Notes: generated by a model from the sequence alone, not told the origin. A stretch of DNA of 9,433 bases from an uncultured Faecalibacterium sp. (GCA_902463905.1 CABQHF010000066.1:1-9433); one strand, 5' to 3'. Counted from the first letter of the stretch, positions 1 to 7,065 are shown. Made by a program: numbers and translations.

Positions 1-508
1 CGCAGATGATGCGGAACTGCTCGGCCACACCGGCGGATTTCTCCACACAGCCGTCGCCCATGACCGCGTCATGGAACCCGGCCCCGATGGGCGGCGGTGC
101 CACCACCAGAATGTTGGGCTGTTTGGTGCCCCAGCAGTCCACGCTCTTGGCCTTGAGGATCAGGCGCTCCATACCGGCTGCAATGCAGGCGGCGTTGGCC
201 CCAAAGCGCTCTTTCACGTCGTTGGTGCCCAGCATGATGATGAGCAGGTCGATGACCTCATGGCTCTTGAGCAGGGAATAGATCACGCTCAGGGCGTCCA
301 TGGACTCGTGGATGGGGTCCACGAACACGGTGGTGCGGCCGGAAAGGCCCTCTTCGGTCACGAGATAGCTGTCGCCCAGCGCCTTTTGCAGGCGGCAGGT
401 CCAGCGCTCGTCCTCGTTGAAGCGGATGCCGTGGTCGGCGCAGTCGTTGGGGTCAGCACAGTAGCCATGGGTGTTGGAATCACCCAGGCAGAGGATATGC
501 GTTTTCAT
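1..508 (-). CDS. SGNH/GDSL hydrolase, MsAcT/arylesterase-like, possible sialate O-acetylesterase (3' end cut by window)
   Basis: An intracellular serine esterase; 169 residues are visible and the C-terminus lies beyond base 1. Seen: the GDS nucleophile block at residues 9-11 (Ser11), a conserved EEGLSGRTT stretch at 52-60 and the block III GTND at 94-97. The Asp/His pair expected near the C-terminus is outside the window. The overall pattern (GDSxTxG, RW at 35-36, EEGLSxRTT, IIMLGTND, VVxPPP at 135-140) matches the short cytoplasmic esterases related to Mycobacterium smegmatis acyltransferase MsAcT. No signal peptide is seen. ATG at 508 follows an AAGGAG site inside the end of nanK, and only 6 bases separate it from the nanK stop, so it is the distal gene of the operon. 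Inference: it removes O-acetyl groups from imported sialic acids or ManNAc. A general esterase cannot be excluded. Confidence 0.88.
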   Translation of the reverse strand, partial: MKTHILCLGDSNTHGYCADPNDCADHGIRFNEDERWTCRLQKALGDSYLVTEEGLSGRTTVFVDPIHESMDALSVIYSLLKSHEVIDLLIIMLGTNDVKERFGANAACIAAGMERLILKAKSVDCWGTKQPNILVVAPPPIGAGFHDAVMGDGCVEKSAGVAEQFRIIC

Positions 509-514
509 GGGAAA

Positions 515-1444
515 TCACTCCTTTTCCATCGTCTGGCGGAAGTAATACACAGCGCCCACCATACCGGCGTCGTTGTGCAGCTGTGCGGCGCGGATCTCCA
601 GCCCCTCGGCAAAGGCGGGCATCACCGATGCCTTTACTTTGGCGGCAATGGGGTCGATGAGCAGCTTCTGCTGGGCGCTCACGCCGCCGCCAATCAGGAT
701 CAGCTGCGGGTTGAAGATGTGCACCATGCCGGCAAGGCCCTGCGCGATCTCGTCGGTCCAGGTGTCCAGCAGGGCCAGCACCTCCGGGTTTCCGGCTTCT
801 GCTGCGGCAAAGATGGCGCGGCCGTCTGTCCAGGCAGGGTCCTTTTCCTTTGCGGCACGCACAAGGGCAGTGGTGGCGGCGTAGCGCTCCCAGCAGCCGG
901 TGGCCCCACAGGTGCAGGGTACGCCGTCCAGTGCGTGGGTGCGGTAGTGGCCCAGCTCACCGCCAAGGCCGCGGGCTCCCTCCAGCAGGCGGCCGCCGGT
1001 CAGGATGCCGCCGCCCACGCCGGTGCCCAGCGTCACACCGATGACGTCGGTATAGCCCTGCGCCCCGCCGACCCATACTTCGCCAAGGGTCATGCAGTTG
1101 GCGTCGTTGGCCACCGTGACGGGCAGGCCAAAGTCCTGCTCCAGCGCGGCCTTGATGGGGCTGCCGATGTAGTTGGGGAAATTGCCGCAGGTACCGGCCA
1201 CGATGCCCTTGCGGCTGTCGATCTGGCCGGTGGCGGACACGCCGATGCCGGAAAGGCTTTCCACCGGGATGGCCTGTGCTGTTAAAAACTCCTTTGCGGC
1301 CTTGCGCACGGTGTCCAGCACGGGGGTCTGGTAGCCGTCAAAGTTCACGCTCTGCTCGCCCTTGCACAGCACTTTGCCGGTCTCGTCCACGATGCCCAGC
1401 TTGACGGCGGTGCCGCCAATGTCAATGCCAAAATACTGTTTCAT
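515..1444 (-). CDS. nanK: N-acetylmannosamine kinase, ROK family (NanK)
   Basis: Cytoplasmic ATP-dependent sugar kinase, 309 aa, the usual ROK length. Seen: N-terminal phosphate-binding motif DIGGT at residues 8-12; NDAN at 113-116, with Asp114 the expected catalytic base; glycine-rich GTGVGGG at 140-146; and the ROK zinc site made of His166 in GELGH plus Cys177, Cys179 and Cys184 in the CxCGxxGCxE block. The family phosphorylates glucose, fructose, allose, GlcNAc or ManNAc. Assignment to ManNAc rests on its place directly after nanE in a sialic acid operon: it would turn the ManNAc made by NanA into ManNAc-6-P for NanE. ATG at 1444 follows a GGAG site, 13 bases after the nanE stop. No DNA-binding domain is attached, so it is an enzyme rather than a ROK repressor. 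A glucokinase-like specificity is the main alternative. Confidence 0.9.
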   Translation of the reverse strand: MKQYFGIDIGGTAVKLGIVDETGKVLCKGEQSVNFDGYQTPVLDTVRKAAKEFLTAQAIPVESLSGIGVSATGQIDSRKGIVAGTCGNFPNYIGSPIKAALEQDFGLPVTVANDANCMTLGEVWVGGAQGYTDVIGVTLGTGVGGGILTGGRLLEGARGLGGELGHYRTHALDGVPCTCGATGCWERYAATTALVRAAKEKDPAWTDGRAIFAAAEAGNPEVLALLDTWTDEIAQGLAGMVHIFNPQLILIGGGVSAQQKLLIDPIAAKVKASVMPAFAEGLEIRAAQLHNDAGMVGAVYYFRQTMEKE

Positions 1445-1457
1445 GCAGTGTCTCCGT

Positions 1458-2162
1458 TTACTTGTTCATGGCGTTGATGGCACCGGTGAAGCGTGCCGTG
1501 ATCTCGGCCGGGCGGGTGATGGCACCGCCCACCACCAGGGCAAAGGCCCCGGCTTCCAGTGCCTTGACGGCCTGCTCCGGGTAGTGGATGTGGCCCTCGG
1601 CAATGATCTTGGCCGGGCACTCGGTGGCCAGCTTGTGCACAAACTCAAAGTCGATGTCGTTGATGCCCTGGGTCTCGGGGGTATAGCCCCGCATGGTGGT
1701 GCCCACAAAGTCGGCACCGGCTTCGGCGCAGAGCATGGCGTTCTCAAAGTTGTCGCAGTCGGCCATGAGCAGCTGATCCGGGTACTTGGCCTTGATGGCA
1801 CGGATGAACTCGGCGGAGGTGGAGCCGTCAGGCCGCAGGGCCCCGGTGCCCTGGACTGCCAGGATATCCACACCGCAGGCCACCAGCTCGTCCACTTCCT
1901 TCATGGTGACGGTGATGTACATGGGCGTGCCGGGGTAATCCTTTTTGATGATGCCGATGACCGGCAGGTCCACCACCTGCTTGATCTGGGTGATGTCGCG
2001 CACGGTGTTGGCACGGATGCCCACGGCACCGCTCATGGCGGCAGCCTTGGCCATCAGGGGCATCACGCCGCCCTCCTTGGTGTACAGCGGTTCGGTCTCC
2101 AGTGCCTGACAAGAGACGATCAGACCGCCCTTGATCTGAGCAAACAGTTTTTCCTTATCCAT
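1458..2162 (-). CDS. nanE: N-acetylmannosamine-6-phosphate 2-epimerase (NanE)
   Basis: Converts ManNAc-6-P to GlcNAc-6-P; a TIM-barrel enzyme of 234 aa, the normal size. Seen: GLIVSCQALETEPLY near residues 13-27, GIRAN at 48-52, the catalytic lysine in GIIKKDY (Lys73), MAD at 133-135, GTTMRGYT at 154-161, IAEG (Glu189) at 187-190, and the phosphate-binding end VVGGAITRP at 210-218. Lys73 and Glu189 correspond to the catalytic Lys and Glu known in Clostridium perfringens NanE. Oddity: the usual ALDAT strand reads AVQGT at 102-106, so a normally conserved Asp is Gln104. Start: ATG at 2162 begins the conserved N-terminus and has a GGAGG site inside the last codons of yhcH, 4 bases after its stop. 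An in-frame extension to 2288 only overlaps yhcH and is not needed. Confidence 0.93.
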   Translation of the reverse strand: MDKEKLFAQIKGGLIVSCQALETEPLYTKEGGVMPLMAKAAAMSGAVGIRANTVRDITQIKQVVDLPVIGIIKKDYPGTPMYITVTMKEVDELVACGVDILAVQGTGALRPDGSTSAEFIRAIKAKYPDQLLMADCDNFENAMLCAEAGADFVGTTMRGYTPETQGINDIDFEFVHKLATECPAKIIAEGHIHYPEQAVKALEAGAFALVVGGAITRPAEITARFTGAINAMNK

Positions 2163-2166
2163 TGTT

Positions 2167-2616
2167 TCAGCCCTCCATTTTGATTTTGACAACGGCCTTG
2201 CGCACATTGGCACAGCCATCCTGTACCAGGCCGGGTTTGTGCAGCTCCGTGGGGAAGAACAGGACAAACCGCCCCTCGCCCAGGGCACCGCTCACAACGC
2301 TGGCGCTGTCCTGGAACCCGCAGTCCACGGTATATTCGCCGACTTCCTCGCCGGGCTCATTGGTGTAGCCCCAGCCCTCGCCGCCGGTGATGTCGATCTG
2401 CAGGTCGGCATACAATTTGTGATATTCGGGGTGGTAGCCTGCATCCGGGTGCAGGGCGGCGTCCATCACGTTGATGAATACCTCGTCACCGTCCACCTCG
2501 GTGCGGCCGTTCGGCAGGGCCGAAAGGTCGTGGGTGAGCAGGTAGTCGATGGCGGTGTCCAGATTGGGATGCAGCCCTTTGTAGCGGGCCAGATGCTCCA
2601 GAGTATCGCAGATCAT
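2167..2616 (-). CDS. yhcH: YhcH/NanQ sialic acid anomerase (YhcH/YjgK/YiaL family)
   Basis: A small cupin-like metalloprotein, 149 aa. The E. coli member is known to speed anomeric opening of N-acetylneuraminate so that the lyase gets the open-chain form. Seen: INVM at residues 48-51, the metal-site block EYHKLYADLQ at 64-73 (Glu64, His66), GGE at 78-80, and FFPTELHKPG at 120-129 with His126 as a further ligand, then a basic C-terminal strand. These align with ELHxxYxDxQ and PxEPHKPG of E. coli YhcH. Start: ATG at 2616 sits 8 bases after a GGAGG site; a TTG five codons upstream overlaps that site and is unlikely. It lies between nanA and nanE, which fits a helper role next to the lyase. Its ribosome site directly abuts a terminator-like hairpin, so its expression and that of nanE, nanK and the esterase may be lowered relative to nanA. 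Confidence 0.9.
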   Translation of the reverse strand: MICDTLEHLARYKGLHPNLDTAIDYLLTHDLSALPNGRTEVDGDEVFINVMDAALHPDAGYHPEYHKLYADLQIDITGGEGWGYTNEPGEEVGEYTVDCGFQDSASVVSGALGEGRFVLFFPTELHKPGLVQDGCANVRKAVVKIKMEG

Positions 2617-2629
2617 GGTGCATTCCTCC

Positions 2630-2679
2630 AAAAAAGAAGCGCCCGCCTCCCCTCTGAAAAGAGACGGAGAGGGGGCGCT
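2630..2679 (-). terminator. Intra-operon terminator/attenuator between nanA and yhcH
   Basis: Read on the minus strand after the nanA stop: AGCGCCC (2679-2673) pairs exactly with GGGCGCT (2644-2638). The inner arms CCTCTCC and GGGGAGG pair with one G-T wobble and a single-base bulge. A small loop closes the stem, and TTCTTTTTT follows down to 2630. The run of Ts ends at the base before GGAGG, the yhcH ribosome binding site. This has every mark of a Rho-independent terminator, yet it is inside the operon, so partial read-through is the likely behaviour. The arms also resemble CCTCTCC-type intergenic palindromes common in Faecalibacterium-like genomes (remembered, not searched). Confidence 0.8.
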
Positions 2680-2687
2680 GTTCGGTT

Positions 2688-3617
2688 TTACAGTTTTGCG
2701 ATGGCAGCTTCGATCATGGCCTGTGCTTCGGCCACGATGGGCTCATCCTCCGGGATCAGGCCGGGCATGGGCTCGCGCACGCCGCCCAGCTCCAGACCAT
2801 ACATCCGGCGCAGGATCTCCTTCTGCACGGCGTACAGGTTGCCGTGGGCTTCGCACATCTTGTAGATGATGCGGTCGGCGTCGTACTGGATGGCCTGTGC
2901 TTCTTTGATCTCGCCCTTGTTGATGTGGTCGTTCATGGCCAGGTATAGCTCCGGCATCACGGCGTAGGTGCCGCCGATGCCGCCGTCGGCACCGATCACA
3001 CGGCCGGAAACGAACTGCTCATCGGGGCCGTTGAACACCACGAAGTTGCCCTCGCCGCGGGCGGCGATGCCGGCATCCTTGAACATCTGGATATCCTGGG
3101 TGGGCATGGAGCTGTTCTTCACGGCCACCACGTTGGGGTTCTTCAGCATCTCCTTCAGCAGGCTCATGGTCAGGGCTGTGCCTGCCAGCTGGGGGATGTT
3201 GTAGATGACGAACTCGGTGTTGGGAGCAGCCGCGGACATATCGTTCCAGTACTTGGCAATGGCGTACTCCGGCAGATGGAAGTAGATGGGGGGAATGGAG
3301 GCGATGGCGTCCACGCCCACGCTCTCGGCATGGCGGGCCAGCTCCACGCTGTCGGCGGTGTTGTTGCAGCCAACATGAGCAATGACGGTGATCTTGCCCT
3401 TGGCCTCGCTCATCACGGCTTCCAGAACGGTCTTGCGCTCGTCCACATGCTGGTAGATGCACTCGCCGGAGGAGCCGCCCACATACACGCCCTTGACGCC
3501 CTTGGCGATCAGGTGGCGGGTGAGGGCCTTGACGCCCTCCACCGAGATGTTGCCCTCTGCGTCATAGCAGGCGTAAAAGGCAGGGAACACACCCTGATAT
3601 TTGGTGATATCTTTCAT
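2688..3617 (-). CDS. nanA: N-acetylneuraminate lyase (NanA)
   Basis: Class I aldolase splitting N-acetylneuraminate into ManNAc and pyruvate; 309 aa, usual for the DapA/NAL superfamily. Seen: GGSSGE at residues 47-52 (the pyruvate carboxylate loop), IAHVGC at 79-84, YNIPQLAG at 139-146 with Tyr139, and the Schiff-base Lys167 in AVKNSS. GADGGIGGTY at 209-218 closely matches the lyase signature of E. coli NanA (GADGGIGSTY). YNIP followed by a small-residue loop and that GIGxTY element favour sialic acid lyase over dihydrodipicolinate synthase. ATG at 3617 has an AAGGA site about 9 bases upstream and lies 27 bases after the second permease. It is the last gene before the intra-operon terminator, so transporter plus lyase form the promoter-proximal block. 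Confidence 0.95.
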   Translation of the reverse strand: MKDITKYQGVFPAFYACYDAEGNISVEGVKALTRHLIAKGVKGVYVGGSSGECIYQHVDERKTVLEAVMSEAKGKITVIAHVGCNNTADSVELARHAESVGVDAIASIPPIYFHLPEYAIAKYWNDMSAAAPNTEFVIYNIPQLAGTALTMSLLKEMLKNPNVVAVKNSSMPTQDIQMFKDAGIAARGEGNFVVFNGPDEQFVSGRVIGADGGIGGTYAVMPELYLAMNDHINKGEIKEAQAIQYDADRIIYKMCEAHGNLYAVQKEILRRMYGLELGGVREPMPGLIPEDEPIVAEAQAMIEAAIAKL

Positions 3618-3644
3618 GGGTCAATATCCTTCTTTCTGTAAATT

Positions 3645-4616
3645 TTAGCCCTTAACAGCACCCATTGCGATGCCCTTGGTGAAGTACTTCTGGAAAATGA
3701 GGAAGATGATGATGATAGGCACGGCGGCCAGTGCGGCACCGGCCATGATCAGACCGAAATCGGTGCTGTTCTCGGCCTGCAGCTTTGCAATGCCCAGCGA
3801 GATGGTCAGGTTGCTGGTGCTGGACAGCATGATCAACTGCATGAAGTAGTCGTTCCAGCTGTTGATGAAGGTGAAGATGGCCAGTGCGCCGATGCCGGGC
3901 TTGACCATGGGCAGCACGATCTTGACAAAGGTGCGTGCCTCGCTGGCACCGTCGATGCGGGCAGCTTCCAGCATTTCGGTGGGGATGCCCTCACTGAACT
4001 GCTTCATCAGGAACACGCCGAAGGGCCAGCCCACGATGGGGAAGATGACAGCCCAGATGGTATTGTACAGGTTCAGGGCACTCATCTCGCGCAGCAGGGG
4101 GATCAGGATGACCTGCTTGGGCAGAGCCATTGCGCACACGATGAGGGTGAACAGCAGCTTGCGGCCCACAAAGCGCTTCTTGGCCAGCGCATAACCGGCC
4201 ATGGCGGCGGTGATGCAGGTGAAGATCATGGACATGACGGCCATGAACACGGTATTGATCATCCAGCGGATGGCGGCAGGAGCCGTGGGGCCGACCGAGA
4301 AGTAGATGGGCTCGCCGTCGGCACTGAACTTGCTGCCGAAAGGCACGGCCAGCTGCCACAGCGGGGCGCTCTTGCCGGCGAACAGCTTCTGGTAGTTGGT
4401 CAGCACCCACTTGTCCGGCCACCAGACCGGGGTAGTGGAGTTGATGGCGGCACCGGTCTTGAAGGAACCGGTGATGATCCAGTACAGGGGGAAGGCGAAC
4501 AGCACCGCCATAATGCTGATAAGGATGATCGCCAGAATGGCATAGGCGCTCATCTTTTTGAGTTTACTGGGATGGCGCTTCAACGGTTTTTGCTTTTTTG
4601 CAGCAGTTGCACTCAT
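3645..4616 (-). CDS. Sugar-type ABC transporter permease, MalG-like (sialic acid uptake)
   Basis: Inner-membrane permease, 323 aa, of the CUT1 carbohydrate ABC family. Seen: a basic cytoplasmic N-terminus (residues 1-21), a first membrane segment at about 24-48, then hydrophobic segments near 118-145, 153-175, 184-205, 243-262 and 288-308. The EAA loop EAARIDGAS starts at 217 and ends in LPMVKPG; this is the contact for the ATPase. Oddity: about 35 residues (roughly 80-115) lie between the NYQKLF block and the RWMINT block, longer than I expect for MalG-type proteins. ATG at 4616 has a GGAGGTG site right after the stop of the first permease (14-base gap). Substrate is inferred from the nanA operon. 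No ATPase gene is present, so a shared MsmX/MsmK-like ATPase is expected. Confidence 0.9.
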   Translation of the reverse strand: MSATAAKKQKPLKRHPSKLKKMSAYAILAIILISIMAVLFAFPLYWIITGSFKTGAAINSTTPVWWPDKWVLTNYQKLFAGKSAPLWQLAVPFGSKFSADGEPIYFSVGPTAPAAIRWMINTVFMAVMSMIFTCITAAMAGYALAKKRFVGRKLLFTLIVCAMALPKQVILIPLLREMSALNLYNTIWAVIFPIVGWPFGVFLMKQFSEGIPTEMLEAARIDGASEARTFVKIVLPMVKPGIGALAIFTFINSWNDYFMQLIMLSSTSNLTISLGIAKLQAENSTDFGLIMAGAALAAVPIIIIFLIFQKYFTKGIAMGAVKG

Positions 4617-4630
4617 TGTTCCGCACCTCC

Positions 4631-5554
4631 TTAATTATCCTTGTTGCCCATCTTGAACTGGACAGCAGACAGAATGGCGATGATGACCGCCAGCACAACG
4701 CCCATGGCATTGCCGTAACCGTACTTGTACTGCTTGAAGGCAGTGTAGTAGATGTAGTACATGATGGTATCGGTCTTGTGGTTGGGGCCGCCGGAAGTCA
4801 GCAGCTGGATCAGTGCAAAGCACTGGAAGGAGTTGATGGTGGTGATGACCAGAATGTACAGGGTGGTGGGCATGATGGCGGGCCACTTGATCTTCCAGAA
4901 GCACTGGAAATCGGTAGCGCCATCCACCTGAGCGGCTTCCACGATGGACTGGTCCACGTTGCCCAGGGCGGAGACATACAGCACGATGGGCTGGCCGACG
5001 GACGTTGTCAGCAGGATCAGGATGATACAGCCGAGGGCGAACCGCTCGTCACCCAGCCAGTTGATGTTCTTGTCGATGAGACCAAAGGTCTTGCCCAGAT
5101 AGTTGAAGATGCCGTAGTAGTTGTTGTACATCCACTTCCACACCACGGTGACGGCAACGGAGCCGGTGACCACGGGCAGGTAGAACACGCAGCGGAACAA
5201 GCTGGTGGCCCACTCCGGCAGGTCTACGATGGCGGAAGACACCCACAGGGAGAAGATGCAGGTGATGGGCACCGACACGATGACGATGACAAAGGTGTTC
5301 TTCAGAGCACCCAGGAAGATGGGGTCGGTAAACAGTTCTTTGTAGTTTGCCAGACCTACAAACACGTCGGCACGGTTCATGGTGGAGTCAAAAAAGCTGG
5401 TGACCACGCAGAGGATCATGGGGTAGATGACGAAGCCCAGGAAGAAGATCAGGCTGGGCAGCAGGAAACAATAGGAGGCGAAGGTTTCACGCCGGACCAG
5501 GGCGCTGCTGCGCTTTGGCTCCTTGATCGCTGTTTTTGCAGCCAAGAAAATCAC
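4631..5554 (-). CDS. Sugar-type ABC transporter permease, MalF-like (sialic acid uptake)
   Basis: Inner-membrane permease, 307 aa, pairing with the next gene as a CUT1 heterodimer. Seen: membrane segments near residues 26-53, 86-110, 122-140, 173-195, 229-250 and 279-300. FVGLANYKELF at 65-75 is the typical start of the periplasmic-side loop. The EAA loop EAAQVDGATDF starts at 206 and ends in WPAIMPT. Start is the least certain of the operon: GTG at 5554 is the first in-frame option after a stop and has AAAGGA only about 3 bases upstream. A TTG three codons later would have a longer spacing to the same site. The gene is separated from the binding-protein gene by about 97 bases holding a strong hairpin, which would let the permeases be made at a lower level. 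Confidence 0.9.
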   Translation of the reverse strand: MIFLAAKTAIKEPKRSSALVRRETFASYCFLLPSLIFFLGFVIYPMILCVVTSFFDSTMNRADVFVGLANYKELFTDPIFLGALKNTFVIVIVSVPITCIFSLWVSSAIVDLPEWATSLFRCVFYLPVVTGSVAVTVVWKWMYNNYYGIFNYLGKTFGLIDKNINWLGDERFALGCIILILLTTSVGQPIVLYVSALGNVDQSIVEAAQVDGATDFQCFWKIKWPAIMPTTLYILVITTINSFQCFALIQLLTSGGPNHKTDTIMYYIYYTAFKQYKYGYGNAMGVVLAVIIAILSAVQFKMGNKDN

Positions 5555-5590
5555 CGATCCTTTCGATCATAGGGTGTTTTTTCATAACAA

Positions 5591-5619
5591 GGCCCCTCCC
5601 TCACCCGGAGGAAGGGGCC
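5591..5619 (-). terminator. Strong intercistronic hairpin after the binding-protein gene
   Basis: On the minus strand GGCCCCTTCCTC pairs with GAGGGAGGGGCC over 12 bp (one G-T wobble) around a CGGGT loop. Only TTGTTAT follows, so the U-run is poor. It lies 32 bases past the binding-protein stop and 36 bases before the first permease. Such hairpins behind binding-protein genes are known to protect the upstream mRNA or stop part of transcription, giving excess binding protein over permeases. Which of the two happens here cannot be told from sequence. Confidence 0.75.
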
Positions 5620-5651
5620 ACTCGGTTCAAAGGTGTGCAGTTAAAAGCGGC

Positions 5652-7004
5652 TTATGCCTCAGCAGCGGCAGCAGCGTTGGCGTTGTCCACAAAGGTCTTG
5701 ACAGCGGTGTCAACAGCCTCGCCGGAGCCCACGCGCTGCAGCATGTTCCACCACTCGGTACGAGCAGTGGTCCAGCCCGGGGTGATCTGGTAGTAGTCGC
5801 CCAGGTAGCCCATGAACTTGCTGTACTCGCTCATGACCTCGTTGTCGGCGTAGATGTCGCCCACGCTGGTGCGGACGGGGAAGTAGGTGGAAGCCAGGAC
5901 GCTGTCCTTCACCTGGTCGGGGTCAGCAGCGATAAAGCTGATGAAGGTCTTAGCGGCCTCGATCTTGGCCTCATCGCCGTTATCGAAGATGCCAAAGCCC
6001 CAGATGCCGCCGCACAGCTTGGGGTCGCCGCTTTCGGTGGGGAATGCCATGGGGAAGATCTCGTCGCCGCTGATGGTCTGGCCGGCGGCAGCGGTGTCAG
6101 CGTTCAGCTGCTGAGCGATGTTCCAGCAGAAAGCCATCTGCAGGGTGCCGTTGCGGAACAGGGTGATCTCCTCGCCGCCGTTGATGGAGGGGTCGAAGTT
6201 GACACCCTTGGCGTCGTACAGAGCCTGGATGGCCTTGATGTTCTCGGCAGAGTCGGCAGTGTACTTGGTGTGAGCTGCATCGGTAAAGGTGCCGCCGTAC
6301 ATATTGTTGATGATAGCACGGGTGCCCTGGTCGCCGCCCTGGCCGCTGCAGTAGATGGCTGCCACGTTCTCGTAGCCTGCGTTGTACAGAGCGTCCACAG
6401 TGTTCAGGAAGCCCTCGGTGCTCCAGGTGTGCTTGTCGGTGTCGATGTACTGGTCAGCGCCCACTTCCTTGACCTTGGTCATGTTCACGGCCATGCAGTG
6501 TGCGGTCATGCACAGGGGGTACTCGTAGTAGTCGCCCTTGTCGTTGCGGCAGGCAGACTCCACAGACTCGTAGATGTCCTTCTTGGCATCGTCGGTCCAC
6601 AGATCGTTCAGCGGAGCCATAACGCCCTTGGCACCCCAGTTGGCAACCAGACGCTCGGGGCCTTCCATGACCAGGTCCGGTGCGCTGCCGCCCTCGATGG
6701 CGGTGTTCACCTGATCGTCGCCGTTGGTGTAATCCAGGTACTCCACAGTGACCTTGATGTCGGGGTACTTGGCATTGAAGCTGGAGATCAGGTTCTGGAC
6801 GGTGTCGTCGTTGCCCCAGCCGCCGATGGGGTAGGTCCACAGCTTGATGCTTGCACCGGTAGCAGCTGCGCTGGCAGCAGAGGAAGCGGTGGAGGAAGCA
6901 GTGGTGGTGCTGGAAGAAGAACCGCCGCAAGCGGCCAGTGCACCGGCAGCGCCCAGCATACCGGCAGCCTTCAGGAACGAACGGCGGGAAATGCAGTTTT
7001 TCAT
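5652..7004 (-). CDS. Extracellular solute-binding lipoprotein of the sialic acid ABC transporter, Tat-type signal
   Basis: Surface lipoprotein that captures the ligand for the two permeases; 450 aa, normal for the family 1 sugar-binding proteins. Seen: signal peptide with a twin-arginine motif SRRSFLK at residues 6-12, a hydrophobic stretch at 13-22 and a lipobox LAAC ending at Cys26. A Gly/Ser/Thr/Ala linker runs from about 27 to 52, followed by the mature domain starting IKLWTYP. NDDTVQNLISSFNAKYPDIKV at the front and an aromatic-rich C-terminal half are typical of the fold, and the protein ends in an Ala-rich tail. ATG at 7004 has AAGGAG 8 bases upstream. It is the first gene of the operon behind a strong promoter. 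Sialic acid as ligand is inferred from nanA, nanE, nanK and yhcH; other amino sugars or 2,7-anhydro-Neu5Ac are alternatives. Confidence 0.9.
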   Translation of the reverse strand: MKNCISRRSFLKAAGMLGAAGALAACGGSSSSTTTASSTASSAASAAATGASIKLWTYPIGGWGNDDTVQNLISSFNAKYPDIKVTVEYLDYTNGDDQVNTAIEGGSAPDLVMEGPERLVANWGAKGVMAPLNDLWTDDAKKDIYESVESACRNDKGDYYEYPLCMTAHCMAVNMTKVKEVGADQYIDTDKHTWSTEGFLNTVDALYNAGYENVAAIYCSGQGGDQGTRAIINNMYGGTFTDAAHTKYTADSAENIKAIQALYDAKGVNFDPSINGGEEITLFRNGTLQMAFCWNIAQQLNADTAAAGQTISGDEIFPMAFPTESGDPKLCGGIWGFGIFDNGDEAKIEAAKTFISFIAADPDQVKDSVLASTYFPVRTSVGDIYADNEVMSEYSKFMGYLGDYYQITPGWTTARTEWWNMLQRVGSGEAVDTAVKTFVDNANAAAAAEA

Positions 7005-7039
7005 GATAGTTTCTCCTTGCTCTCATCAATTCACGTTGT

Positions 7040-7065
7040 GGCAGCGGCTTGTGCGGGCGGCTGCC
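7040..7065 (-). other. Leader hairpin at the 5' end of the nan operon mRNA
   Basis: GGCAGC (7065-7060 on the minus strand) pairs with GCTGCC (7045-7040), enclosing a 14-base GC-rich interior that can add weak GC pairs. With the predicted start near 7071, the hairpin would sit almost at the RNA's 5' end. This placement is known to slow decay of some mRNAs. It leaves the binding-protein ribosome site free. Confidence 0.4.

Noticed and set aside
71..1285. 404-codon plus-strand frame opposite the esterase and nanK
   Set aside because: Low-complexity Gly/Ala/His/Val translation and no recognisable domain; the minus strand holds well-supported enzymes.
2163..2288. N-terminal extension of nanE
   Set aside because: It lies wholly within yhcH, is not conserved in NanE, and the ATG at 2162 has its own ribosome site.
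4598..5572. 324-codon plus-strand frame opposite the first permease
   Set aside because: Asp/Gly/His/Gln-rich shadow of a membrane protein gene, with no motif.
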